A DNA stretch of 64,000 bases, from the NCBI GenBank assembly GCA_016936665.1, contig JAFGXI010000033.1, positions 1 to 64,000 of the forward strand. The letters are read 5' to 3'. Origin of the DNA: Bacteroidales bacterium. Lineage in GTDB: Bacteria > Bacteroidota > Bacteroidia > Bacteroidales > JAFGXI01. The notes under the pieces are model-generated. The model did no database searches and was not told the origin of the DNA. It saw only the letters and a list, made by a program, of their open reading frames with translations. A program made the translations under genes and the position numbers. Shown in pieces: positions 7,761 to 16,775 of the stretch. Within the stretch, counting starts at the first letter, position 1; each line of letters begins with the position of its first letter.

Positions 7761-10365
7761 TTCCTATTAGCAATACATCGTCAATTTGTTTGTGATCGCC
7801 CTTGTATTTATTAAAATCATGAACAAATTGATTCGAGAATTCTGTCATACTTGCCTCATTATTGTTATTAATAATTTCCTGCATTCTCTTTGTTTGATAT
7901 TTCTTTAGATCTTCGCCTCCAACTTGGTCTGGCAAACCGTCTGAGAAGAAGAAGATTTTGTCGTTTTCTTGAATTTGAATGGTGTAATTAGTGAAATCTT
8001 TTTCCAATTTCTTTTTGTGAGGAATTCCACCGATTGCTTTTTTATCGCCTTTGAAAATTTCCAGTTCACCATTTCTCAAAAGGTAAAGAGGTCGGTGTGC
8101 TCCGGCAAAATCGAGCTGTTTAGTTTTCTTATTATATTTGCACAAAGCAATATCCATTCCATCTCTTGCACTTGCTCCATCTTGGTCTTGTCGTAAAGTT
8201 TTTCTCACACCATAGTGCAACTCATCGCAAACTTCTGCAGCTGACAATTCACGATCGTGATCTACAATGTTTTGTAATAAGAAGTATCCGATAAACGAAA
8301 GCAATGCGCCAGGCACACCATGTCCGGTGCAATCTACAGCAGCTACATACACAATATCTCCTCTCTCGAATAGCCAAGGGAAGTCTCCACTAACTACATC
8401 TTTTGGTTTATAGAATATAAATGAATTCGGGAAGTAATCTTGTAATATTTTATTGTCTGGTAGAATCGCTTTTTGAATTCGTTTTGCGTAATTGATACTT
8501 TCTGTGATTTTGTTGTTTTTATCTTGTATCTCAAGTTCAATTTCTTTTCTTTCGGTTATGTCGTGCGCAACAAATAAAACAGATTCTAACTCCCTGCTTT
8601 CGTTAAATTCAGGAATCGATGTTACTTGCATTATTCTTCTAGACTCTCCTAATTGTAAATTAAGTTCGTCTTCTCGTTTACTTGGCTGTTTTTTAATATC
8701 GGACAGAGTATGTTCGAAGAAATCTGAAAGATCTTTTGGTAAATTTGCTGTATCTATTGTTTTATTGAAGATGTCTTTTGTTTCGATACCTGTATAGTCT
8801 GTAAATATTGGATTGACATAGAAGAATCGCTTCTGAGTTCCTATTCTTATAATGATATCGACAGAATTTTCCGACAAAGCTTGCATCTGCCCTCTCTTAC
8901 GCTGCTCGACTTCTGCAATTTTTCGTTGAGTGATATCTCTTGTGTTCAAAACAACACCTGCAATAGCTTCATTATCGATTAAATTTACAGCTGTAACCTC
9001 TAACCATTTCGAAGTTCCTTCATCTCGAGAATATTCGAATTCTATACTCTTGATGGTGCATGGCGACGATTTTACATCTTGGAATAAATCTTCTAAAATA
9101 GGTTGATTAGAACCTAGATCTTCAAAAGCATAAGTACCTATTTTTTCTTCGTGATGATAGCCTAAAATATTAATACTTGCCGGAGATTCGTATTGTACTA
9201 TTGCATTCTGGTCTAGAATTGTTATCACTTCAGAGGCGTTCTCTAAAAGAACATTTAACTTAGTTTGTGTATGCTGAACTTCCTGAATTTTAGATGCCAA
9301 ACTGGTATTTGTTTTTTCTAATTCTTCTTGTGTAGCACGCATTTCTTCTGCATTCTGACGAAGTTCTTCTTCGTTTTCTTGTAGTTCAGTTGTCATCGCT
9401 TGAGCCTCTGCCAATAGATTAGCAGTTTTTTCGTTAATGAGAATATTAAAAATTGTTTGACCAATTATCTCCCCTAATTCTCGTACAAATTCGATGACTT
9501 GCTCAGAAATTTCATCTTCTGATGACGCTAATTCGATTACACCTCTTAACTTTTCATCGCTAATAAGAGGAACGATTAAAATTGCCCCGGGTTTCTTCTC
9601 TCCTATAATACCCGAGTGAAGTGTAGTATAATCTTCGGGAATTTCTCTTCGATAAACATAGTCCAATTCATAAGCAGCTTGTCCTATCAAACCGACACCA
9701 ACTTGAATCTGTTGATTGATATATTTTTTTCTATCGTAGGCGTACGTTGCAATATTATTTAATGTTTTTTCATCTTCGTCGAATAAGAAGAACGATCCTT
9801 GAATTAGTTTGGTGTAGTTGACTATATCTTCTATTAATTGATAGGCTAGCTCATCAATTTTATTATGTTGACGCATTGTAGTAGAAATAATATCGCGCCC
9901 CTTTATTTTCCAGTTCTGAGCTTGCTCTCTTTTGGTCGAGTTTTTAAGATTATCGCGCATGTTATTGAGTTTTTTTATCAACTCATCGCGATTACTGGTT
10001 TTAAGTTTAGCATTATAATTTCCTTTACTTATTTCGTCTGTAAAAGAGAGTATATCTTGTAAATAGCCTTTTTTTGATGATATTTCATTTTTAAATACCG
10101 ATTGATCTTTATCGATAATTTTAGCCAATATTAAAGCGACTCCTCCCAAAATAAATGGTGCCAAATCGATTACAAAATGAAGCGGGTTGTTAATATGCAT
10201 CTTCCATAATCCGGAAATACTTAAATCGATATTTCTAAATATTATATCGATAAGCCAAGAAATTAGTGGAAACATTAAGCCAAACAAAAAACCTGCGATT
10301 GGATACTTTTGGGTTTCCATCGACAGATTAAAAAGGCCTCTTTCCTCTATTTGATTTGTTTCCAT
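7750..10365 (-). CDS. SiaA-like SpoIIE family phosphatase with GAF and PAS sensors
   Basis: 871 residues. There are two membrane helices (about 22-46 and 63-84), a HAMP-like segment, a GAF domain (about 150-310), a long coiled coil rich in EEELRQNAEEMRATQEE (about 315-365), two PAS domains (about 365-490 and 495-615) and a C-terminal PP2C/SpoIIE domain (about 630-871). The phosphatase metal-binding motifs are present: KDVVSGDF, AAVDCTGHGVPGALLS, FFFSDGLPDQ and QIDDVLLIGI. By analogy to SiaA it should dephosphorylate the SiaC-type protein. It differs from Pseudomonas SiaA in having cytoplasmic GAF and PAS sensing rather than only a periplasmic sensor. Its coiled coil closely resembles that of the HAMP/GAF protein at 12453-14792. 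Confidence 0.92.
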   Translation of the reverse strand: METNQIEERGLFNLSMETQKYPIAGFLFGLMFPLISWLIDIIFRNIDLSISGLWKMHINNPLHFVIDLAPFILGGVALILAKIIDKDQSVFKNEISSKKGYLQDILSFTDEISKGNYNAKLKTSNRDELIKKLNNMRDNLKNSTKREQAQNWKIKGRDIISTTMRQHNKIDELAYQLIEDIVNYTKLIQGSFFLFDEDEKTLNNIATYAYDRKKYINQQIQVGVGLIGQAAYELDYVYRREIPEDYTTLHSGIIGEKKPGAILIVPLISDEKLRGVIELASSEDEISEQVIEFVRELGEIIGQTIFNILINEKTANLLAEAQAMTTELQENEEELRQNAEEMRATQEELEKTNTSLASKIQEVQHTQTKLNVLLENASEVITILDQNAIVQYESPASINILGYHHEEKIGTYAFEDLGSNQPILEDLFQDVKSSPCTIKSIEFEYSRDEGTSKWLEVTAVNLIDNEAIAGVVLNTRDITQRKIAEVEQRKRGQMQALSENSVDIIIRIGTQKRFFYVNPIFTDYTGIETKDIFNKTIDTANLPKDLSDFFEHTLSDIKKQPSKREDELNLQLGESRRIMQVTSIPEFNESRELESVLFVAHDITERKEIELEIQDKNNKITESINYAKRIQKAILPDNKILQDYFPNSFIFYKPKDVVSGDFPWLFERGDIVYVAAVDCTGHGVPGALLSFIGYFLLQNIVDHDRELSAAEVCDELHYGVRKTLRQDQDGASARDGMDIALCKYNKKTKQLDFAGAHRPLYLLRNGELEIFKGDKKAIGGIPHKKKLEKDFTNYTIQIQENDKIFFFSDGLPDQVGGEDLKKYQTKRMQEIINNNNEASMTEFSNQFVHDFNKYKGDHKQIDDVLLIGIGF

Positions 10366-10376
10366 GAGTACATTTT

Positions 10377-11066
10377 TTAAACTTTTCTTAATGCTTCGAT
10401 AATAAAGTCGATACGACGTTCGTTTAATTTAACAAATGTAGCTAGCTCGACTATTGCAACAACTTGAGTACTGTCGAAAATTGGGAGAATATACAAATAA
10501 TTTGGCTTAGCACTTCCTAGCCCAGACACGATTTCTATTTCTATTTGATCTTTCAGTGCTAGTTCAATTGGTTTACCATTTTTGGCAACCTGGCCACTTA
10601 ATCCTTCTCCTAATTCTATGGACTGTTTTTGTTCTTCTTTAACTAGTGCATAAACGGAATTTAGTTTTAATTGATTGTCATTTTTAAGATAAATCAAACC
10701 GGCAACTAATTGAATTGGATTCGCCAAACGTTCGAGCTTTTGATCAATCATTTGGCCTAAAGGTAATGATTGGTCGATTGATTCTACAAGTTTAAGGCAT
10801 TTATTTTCTTCTTGAAGTTCCTGTTCTTCGATGGTGACGACATCTTTTTGGTTGTCTTTTTGATTTTGATCTAGTTCTATCTGAAATTGTTTTTCACGAC
10901 TATTAATTATAACAATATTTAATATTGATAAAATAATAGTTAGAAATGCTAACGATGCCGCAATTAAAGAAAAATATTGGCATTTCAAAAAAATCAAGAC
11001 TATAGCCATAAGACTAAAGAACATGATGATGAAATTAATATAGACTATTACCCTTTTATTTTTCAT
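10377..11066 (-). CDS. Membrane-anchored GAF domain protein
   Basis: 229 residues. Two hydrophobic helices (about 5-26 and 28-51) are followed by a charged linker rich in Gln/Lys/Glu and a GAF domain (about 90-229) with ELGEGLSGQVAKNGKPIEL and LPIFDSTQVVAIVELATF. The same GAF layout occurs in the phosphatase and in the HAMP protein of this operon. There is no output domain, so it is probably a sensor or scaffold that works through partner contacts. Its start overlaps the CheB gene stop by 4 bases (ATGA type), which suggests translational coupling. No known family name fits. Confidence 0.85.
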   Translation of the reverse strand: MKNKRVIVYINFIIMFFSLMAIVLIFLKCQYFSLIAASLAFLTIILSILNIVIINSREKQFQIELDQNQKDNQKDVVTIEEQELQEENKCLKLVESIDQSLPLGQMIDQKLERLANPIQLVAGLIYLKNDNQLKLNSVYALVKEEQKQSIELGEGLSGQVAKNGKPIELALKDQIEIEIVSGLGSAKPNYLYILPIFDSTQVVAIVELATFVKLNERRIDFIIEALRKV

Positions 11067-11623
11067 TTTAATTGATTTATAAAATCAGAAATTTGATTGA
11101 CCGTAAAAATTTTATTCGGATTAAAAAGATTAAGAGCAGATGTTGGCATCGTGCTTATTTGTGCTTCTTTAGGGTCCTGCACTATTGTAAACCCTCCATA
11201 ATCGCCAACTTTTTTTAACCCATATGCTCCATCTTTATTGGCTCCGGATAAAATAACACCAACTAATTTATCGCGATAAGACTCTGCCGCGGTCTGGAAA
11301 CTTAAATCGATTGATGGTCTTGAGTGATTAACCTGAGGCCCTATCGAAAGCGAGATACGACGGTCTAAATCGACCAACATGTGATAGTTTGCAGGGGCCA
11401 AATATGCAACACCTGCTTTAATTATTTCTTTATCGTGAGGTTCAATTATTTTTATTTTCGATTTAATAGATAAAGCTTCAACAAAGCCATTTCTTACGTG
11501 CTTTAATCGATGCAGGCTAAGCAAAATAGGTAAAGGATAATTTTCAGGCAAATGCGATAACAATTGCACAATAACCTGAAAACTTCCTGCAGAACCTCCT
11601 ATAATTAAAGCTTTATAAGACAT
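11063..11623 (-). CDS. CheB-type methylesterase catalytic domain, no receiver
   Basis: 186 residues corresponding to the CheB C-terminal catalytic domain alone. The triad is visible: Ser11 in GGSAGS, His38 in LLSLHRL and Asp131 in SGANKDGAYGLK. The family signature SRPSIDLSFQTAAE is intact. Classical CheB removes methyl esters from (or deamidates) chemoreceptor glutamates and is gated by an N-terminal receiver, which is missing. It directly follows the CheR-like gene (adjacent, no gap) and overlaps the GAF gene. No chemoreceptor or CheA is encoded in the window, so the target may be one of the GAF/coiled-coil sensors here. That is inference. Confidence 0.9.
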   Translation of the reverse strand: MSYKALIIGGSAGSFQVIVQLLSHLPENYPLPILLSLHRLKHVRNGFVEALSIKSKIKIIEPHDKEIIKAGVAYLAPANYHMLVDLDRRISLSIGPQVNHSRPSIDLSFQTAAESYRDKLVGVILSGANKDGAYGLKKVGDYGGFTIVQDPKEAQISTMPTSALNLFNPNKIFTVNQISDFINQLK

Positions 11624-12448
11624 TTATATTCGTTTTTTATATATACTTTCTTTCTTGTTGATGACTTGAAATTGCTCTCTATTGTTGTCATCAACCATTA
11701 TTTCTTTAACACCCAATGCAATATAACCTGCCGGTTTTAAACTACCTATTAGGTTATTCATCACTTTTACCTGATATTGCTTGTTATAATTTAGCAATCT
11801 ATTGCGGTATATTATTAAGTGACACTTTCTTAGAAGTAATTCGTTTGTTTCGTCGAACTTTTGAAAGGTTGTATTTTCGAACAACTGACTTGTAGCAAAA
11901 ATACGATTATTTTTTCTTTCTAAGTATTTTTCAGGCAAATCCAAGCCATCGATTCTTTTGAAATTGGATAAATTCAAATTGTGTTTTCGCTCATCGTACT
12001 CAAACCCTTTATTAACTAAATTTAGCAAATCTAGTTGGGCTGTATAAATTACATTTACTTGCTGGGTTAAGCCGAGCACATCTCTAATGATCAAAAAAGA
12101 TATTAACTCTGCGCCTTGATAACATGAAGGAATGCAAACTCTATATCCTATATCGAGGTTATTTTTTTTAAGAACTTCTTCTTTAATAATACGCCAAAAA
12201 GCAGGGTCTCTAAATAGTTCAACTTCGTTGTTCATCACAAATGTTAAAAATTCTTGCTCTGCCAATACGGATGACTCTAAACGACTAAATAGATTATTTA
12301 AATTCGATATTTGAAATTTCTGAAAATATTGCTCTAACTTAATTTTAAACGACACATATGTAAAGCCGGAAAAATCAAAATGAAAGTGTTCATCGACAAA
12401 AGCAATTATATCTTTAACATCTTTTATTTTTAAGTCCATTAGTGCCAT
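11624..12448 (-). CDS. CheR-like methyltransferase, degenerate SAM motif
   Basis: 274 residues matching CheR in length and layout: an N-terminal helical domain, then ELFRDPAFW (family FFRD), then a Rossmann-like half. Motif I, normally GCSSGEEPYSLA, reads PSCYQGAELISFLI (about 107-120). The later DLIFCRNVLIYF-type motif reads HLIIYRNRLLNY. The fold therefore appears kept but SAM binding may be weakened or changed. It sits 4 bases after the HAMP/GAF gene and abuts the CheB gene. In classical systems CheR methylates receptor glutamates. Here it may be a non-classical methyltransferase or a structural relic. A second possible start (Met4) lies nine bases inside. Confidence 0.8.
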   Translation of the reverse strand: MALMDLKIKDVKDIIAFVDEHFHFDFSGFTYVSFKIKLEQYFQKFQISNLNNLFSRLESSVLAEQEFLTFVMNNEVELFRDPAFWRIIKEEVLKKNNLDIGYRVCIPSCYQGAELISFLIIRDVLGLTQQVNVIYTAQLDLLNLVNKGFEYDERKHNLNLSNFKRIDGLDLPEKYLERKNNRIFATSQLFENTTFQKFDETNELLLRKCHLIIYRNRLLNYNKQYQVKVMNNLIGSLKPAGYIALGVKEIMVDDNNREQFQVINKKESIYKKRI

Positions 12449-12452
12449 TTTA

Positions 12453-14792
12453 TTACATCAAGTTTTTTTTGGTTTGATTAATCTCTTTTACTATAGCTTG
12501 GTAGTGCTCCATTTTAGAATTTACCGAATGTAATTGAGCCTTCAAATTATCAATTTTATGAATATTTTCCAAGCGATCTATTAAAACAGCATTAACGCCT
12601 TTAATCTCGTCGTCTTCGTCGAAAACCAGTACTAATTTAACAAACAATTCCATGCTTTGTCCTGTAATCGTTGTACTTGTAGAGTATTCTAAGGTGTTTT
12701 CAGCTTGTAATTTTAAAAATAAAGAATCCAAATTATTGATTCCAAAATTTTTATCGAGATCGAACATGTTAATAACCCCAAACTTAAGCAAATCTTTTCT
12801 GGTTAGAGGTGCAAAAATATCTTGCACATGAGCATTAAATTTAAACAGTTTGCCTTCCTTGTTAAACTCAAGTATCGGAAATGCTCTTTGGAAAGTCTCA
12901 ATTTGGCTTCTCAACTCTTGTTCTCTTCTGTGTGCTTCTTCTTGTGTGGACTGTAATTCCTCTAAATTTTGACGCATTTCTTCTTCTTGGGCAGCTAATT
13001 CCTCAGCTTGTTGTTGCGATTGTTCTAACAATTCTTGTGTTTCTTCGTTGTTTAACACTTCTGTAACTCCTGCGGAAATATTTGAAGAGGCCGATTTCAG
13101 AAAATCTATTTCAAAATCGAAAAGAGGTTGAAGAACGGCAATTTCTATAACTCCATTAATTTTACCATGATTAATTAAAGGAATGATTACCACCTCTTTA
13201 GGCTCAGTATCACCCAAACCGGAAGATATATTAATATAATTTTCCGGAATTTTCTTTAGATGTATAAATTCCTTATCTTTCGCGACCTCGCCTACTAGAC
13301 CTTCGCCAATAGCAATGGTTTTACCTTGGTTTTTAGATCGGTCGCCTGCTATAATCACTTTAGTTTGTAAACTATTTTCTTCGACCAAATAAAACACTCC
13401 ATATACTGCATTAATCGATTTCATTATGGAGCGAGTGACGGCATCGGCAAGTTGGTCTAAGCTAGTAATATGCATTCTTATTTCGTCGCCAAGATGTGCA
13501 AAAGATTCGGTTTTCCAGTATTTAATCTTTTCTTCTTTTTCAATTTGTACTTTCTTTTCTTCCGAATCTTTCAACTGATTTCTCATCTTTATTAAAGCAT
13601 CGCCCAAAGTATCGGATTCGCTCAACATCTGATAAGGCATTTCGAAATTATGCTGTCGAATATTATCGGCGAAACTGGCTGCTGAGTTTAGAGCTTTATT
13701 AAGTTGATATAATGAATTATAGATTTCAGTAATTTCGTCGTTCACTTCTCGTTTTGGAATTTTAGGAAACATTCCCTTAGCCATATCATTCATTAAGTTT
13801 TTTAGTGTTGTCATTGGTTTAGTTATCATTTTTATAGCCAAATATCGGATTAAAAAAATGACTAAAACAATAAAAACCAGCATGAAATAAATCAGATTTA
13901 AGTAGCGTTGATTGATAACACTAATTGCTTGAGACATACTTTTTTTAATGACTAGATAAGCTATCAGATCATTTTCAGAATTTAAAAGTGGCTTAGATGC
14001 ATACAAATCTTCTTCATTTTGCTGAATAGTAATCTCTTTTTTTGAAGTTTGATTAATCCATTGACTTAAAAAACTACGATCGATACTATTTCCTGAACTG
14101 CTAATTAAAAAGTATTTTCCAATTTTACTACTACGTAGTGCGGTTTGTTTAAATTTTAGAACCTCTTTGTTAGCAAGCAAAACAGCAACTTCCTCATCAT
14201 CTTGGACAGTATATGTATTCAGCAATTGAGAAATTGGCATGCTTAATTCAATAAATCCAACTTGTTTATTCTTGCTATTAAAAACTGCGTGTGCAGCAAC
14301 ATACATTAAGCCATCATAGGTCATAGCATACGAAGTAATAATGTTTTTACCTGATCCGTTGGCTAGTAAAGAAAACTGTGGATTCTCGGTGTAAGCTTTA
14401 TTTGTTGCGTACAAAAGCTCACCGTTTGTATAAAAAATTGCAATGTCTAAATTAAAATTTGACTCTATTAATGCTGCACTCTTGAATTTGGACAAACGCA
14501 TGGCTAAAGTCATTATAGCAGATGATTGGCTTTGCTCAGCGTCTAGAGATTCGATAAGGGCATCGTCCGAAGCGATTAAAGTAACCAAGTTACGAGCATT
14601 GTCTTGAAACATTCTTTCGGACTGCTCGGTTTCGTTAATTTGCCGGCGAATTAATTCTGTACTTCTCTCAATTTGAGTATTTTGTAATATCTGATAAGTA
14701 AAAATAAAACCCGACAGGATCAGGATTCCAACAATAGAAAGAATCACTAATAACAGTTTAACTCTCAGATTTAAATTTTTAGTCCAATTCAT
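12453..14792 (-). CDS. HAMP/GAF/PAS-like membrane sensor, first gene of the operon
   Basis: 779 residues. TM helix 1 (about 12-36), an extracytoplasmic sensor region (about 37-290, Cache-like in size), TM helix 2 (about 297-318), HAMP (about 319-375), GAF (about 420-580), a coiled coil of LEQSQQQAEELAAQEEEMRQ type (about 585-640) and a C-terminal PAS-like segment. No histidine kinase, cyclase or phosphatase domain follows. It probably transmits a periplasmic signal by protein contacts, perhaps to the phosphatase, whose coiled coil is very similar. Its Glu/Gln-rich coiled coil is the most obvious place for CheR/CheB-type modification, though that is speculative. Upstream (14793-14875) I see no good TAnnTTTG promoter box for the operon. 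Confidence 0.87.
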   Translation of the reverse strand: MNWTKNLNLRVKLLLVILSIVGILILSGFIFTYQILQNTQIERSTELIRRQINETEQSERMFQDNARNLVTLIASDDALIESLDAEQSQSSAIMTLAMRLSKFKSAALIESNFNLDIAIFYTNGELLYATNKAYTENPQFSLLANGSGKNIITSYAMTYDGLMYVAAHAVFNSKNKQVGFIELSMPISQLLNTYTVQDDEEVAVLLANKEVLKFKQTALRSSKIGKYFLISSSGNSIDRSFLSQWINQTSKKEITIQQNEEDLYASKPLLNSENDLIAYLVIKKSMSQAISVINQRYLNLIYFMLVFIVLVIFLIRYLAIKMITKPMTTLKNLMNDMAKGMFPKIPKREVNDEITEIYNSLYQLNKALNSAASFADNIRQHNFEMPYQMLSESDTLGDALIKMRNQLKDSEEKKVQIEKEEKIKYWKTESFAHLGDEIRMHITSLDQLADAVTRSIMKSINAVYGVFYLVEENSLQTKVIIAGDRSKNQGKTIAIGEGLVGEVAKDKEFIHLKKIPENYINISSGLGDTEPKEVVIIPLINHGKINGVIEIAVLQPLFDFEIDFLKSASSNISAGVTEVLNNEETQELLEQSQQQAEELAAQEEEMRQNLEELQSTQEEAHRREQELRSQIETFQRAFPILEFNKEGKLFKFNAHVQDIFAPLTRKDLLKFGVINMFDLDKNFGINNLDSLFLKLQAENTLEYSTSTTITGQSMELFVKLVLVFDEDDEIKGVNAVLIDRLENIHKIDNLKAQLHSVNSKMEHYQAIVKEINQTKKNLM

Positions 14793-14875
14793 ACTTATCC
14801 AATATGCCTTAAAAATATAATTTTAGTTTTACTTTGTAAAATTATTTACATAAAACAAATTAAGGTTTCACATAA

Positions 14876-16036
14876 ATGTTTGGTCAGAAAATCAAAATTA
14901 TTGCAAAAACACTATTCGGGTTGGAAAATGTTTTGCTAAAAGAAGTAAAAGATATTGGTGGTAAAGATGCAAAAATTTTAAATAGAGCTGTTGAATTTGA
15001 AGGTAATTTAGAAATACTTTACAAAGCTAATTTACATTTAAGAACGGCGCTTTCTGTAATCGCTCCAATTCATCATTTTAGAGCCCAAAACGAAAAAGAA
15101 CTTTATAAGCAAGTTTACGAATTCCCTTGGGCAAGCTGGTTTAATTTGCATCAGACCTTTTCTGTTCATTCGGTCGTTCATTCAAACCTATTTAACCATA
15201 CAAAATACGTCGCTCTAAAAACCAAAGATGCTATTGCCGATCATTTTCGTTCGAAATATAACGAACGACCCAATGTAGACCCCAACGATGCCGATATTAG
15301 AATTGTTGTACATGTTAATCAAGATCAATTTAATATATCTCTCGACACCTCTGGAAAAGCACTATTCCAGAGAGGCTATAAAACTCGAATGACTATCGCT
15401 CCGATGAACGAAGTGCTCGCTGCCGGAATTATCTTACAGTCCGATTGGGATTGCAAACAAGCATTTATAGACCCAATGTGTGGTTCGGGTACTTTATTAA
15501 TTGAAGCGGCAATGATCGCCAGTAATTTTGCTCCGGGATTAATAAGACGTCGTTTTACATTTCAGAATTTAAAAAATTACAATGCTCCATTATGGGAAGC
15601 ACTTAAAGAAGAGGCTCAGGCACAAATTAATAAAGAAATACCTGAAATTATTGGTAGCGACATTTCTGAAGAAGCTATTGAAATAGCTCAAGAAAATATC
15701 AACAATGCAGGCTTTTCAAAGTCGATCAAACTTTATCAAACCGATATTTCTGATTTTGATAATAAATTCAATGAAGGGATTTTAATCACAAACCCTCCCT
15801 ATGATTTAAGGATCAAATCTGAAAACATCAATCTATTGTACACTAAAATTGGAGATGCTTTTAAAACTAACTTTCAAGGATTCTCATGTTGGATGTTTTC
15901 TGCAAATTTGAGCGCACTTAAAAATGTAGGTTTAAAACATACTTCGAGAACAAAGCTATACAATGGTTCATTGGAAGGCTATTTACAGAAATACGAAATT
16001 TATTCAGGAAGTAAAAAAGCAAAGCATCAATCGTAA
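14876..16036 (+). CDS. THUMP-domain 23S rRNA (guanine-N2) methyltransferase, RlmL/YpsC type
   Basis: 386 residues. An N-terminal THUMP region (about 50-155) is followed by a UPF0020 methyltransferase domain. SAM motif I reads DPMCGSGTLLIEAAMIA and the catalytic motif is NPPYDLRI, typical of N2-guanine methyltransferases. The expected target is 23S rRNA, as for the first half of E. coli RlmL. This is the short stand-alone form, without the RlmK half. A near-consensus promoter box, TTACTTTG, lies at 14829-14836. It is divergent from the signalling operon and is followed 4 bases later by the LutA-like gene. Confidence 0.9.
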   Translation: MFGQKIKIIAKTLFGLENVLLKEVKDIGGKDAKILNRAVEFEGNLEILYKANLHLRTALSVIAPIHHFRAQNEKELYKQVYEFPWASWFNLHQTFSVHSVVHSNLFNHTKYVALKTKDAIADHFRSKYNERPNVDPNDADIRIVVHVNQDQFNISLDTSGKALFQRGYKTRMTIAPMNEVLAAGIILQSDWDCKQAFIDPMCGSGTLLIEAAMIASNFAPGLIRRRFTFQNLKNYNAPLWEALKEEAQAQINKEIPEIIGSDISEEAIEIAQENINNAGFSKSIKLYQTDISDFDNKFNEGILITNPPYDLRIKSENINLLYTKIGDAFKTNFQGFSCWMFSANLSALKNVGLKHTSRTKLYNGSLEGYLQKYEIYSGSKKAKHQS

Positions 16037-16040
16037 CTCC

Positions 16041-16775
16041 ATGGACATCGAATTATTCATCCCCTGTTTTATAGATAAAATATATCCGAACACGGCTTGG
16101 AACTCTAAGCTTTTGTTAGAAAAGGCCGGATGCACTGTTCACTATAATCCGAAACAAACCTGCTGTGGGCAACCGGCTTACAACAGTGGATATTTAAAAA
16201 ACACAAAAAAAGTTGCAAAAAAATTTATCGATAGCTTTAAAACAAATATGCCTGTGGTAGGCCCTTCCGGATCTTGTACCGGCTTTGTTAAAAGGCACTA
16301 CTTTAAGATTTTTAAAGATGATGTTGATATTAATTCTAAAGCAATAGATTTTTCGAATCGTGTTTTTGAGATTACCGATTTTTTAGTTAATCATTTACAA
16401 TTTACTCAGTTCGATGCTTATTTCCCGCATCGCGTAACATTTCACGATAGTTGTTCTGCACTCAGAGAATATGGCATTAAACTAGAGCCAAGAACCTTGC
16501 TCAATGAAGTAGAAGGATTAAGTTTAATTGAGATGAAAGATAGCGAAACTTGTTGTGGGTTTGGCGGTACTTTTTCTGCTAAATTCGATGGTATTGCAAG
16601 CGCAATGACACAACAAAAAGTAGAAAATGCTATTAATACAGGGGCGGAATACATTGTTGGGACTGAGGCCAGTTGTTTAATGAATATTCAAGCATACATC
16701 GACAAATATCAATTACCGATTCGAACTATTCATATTGTAGATGTTTTAGCACAAACAAAAAATAAAGTACACTAA
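16041..16775 (+). CDS. LutA/YkgE-type (Fe-S)-binding CCG-domain protein
   Basis: 244 residues starting MDIELFIPCFID. A longer frame open from 15963 would overlap the methyltransferase gene by 74 bases, so the ATG at 16041 is preferred. The two cysteine-rich CCG domains are visible as TCCGQPAYNSGY (first half) and TCCGFGGTFSAKF (second half). Each binds an iron-sulfur cofactor in heterodisulfide reductase and lactate or glycolate oxidase subunits. LutA acts with LutB and LutC in lactate oxidation. Neither is nearby, so the exact partner is unknown. Confidence 0.88.
   Translation: MDIELFIPCFIDKIYPNTAWNSKLLLEKAGCTVHYNPKQTCCGQPAYNSGYLKNTKKVAKKFIDSFKTNMPVVGPSGSCTGFVKRHYFKIFKDDVDINSKAIDFSNRVFEITDFLVNHLQFTQFDAYFPHRVTFHDSCSALREYGIKLEPRTLLNEVEGLSLIEMKDSETCCGFGGTFSAKFDGIASAMTQQKVENAINTGAEYIVGTEASCLMNIQAYIDKYQLPIRTIHIVDVLAQTKNKVH

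Noticed and set aside
6766..14792. A complete siaABCD cluster with a diguanylate cyclase
   Set aside because: No GGDEF domain is encoded anywhere in the window; only siaA/B/C-like genes are present.
15963..16040. Upstream extension of the LutA-like gene
   Set aside because: It would overlap the methyltransferase gene by 74 bases and adds no family sequence; the ATG at 16041 fits the family start.
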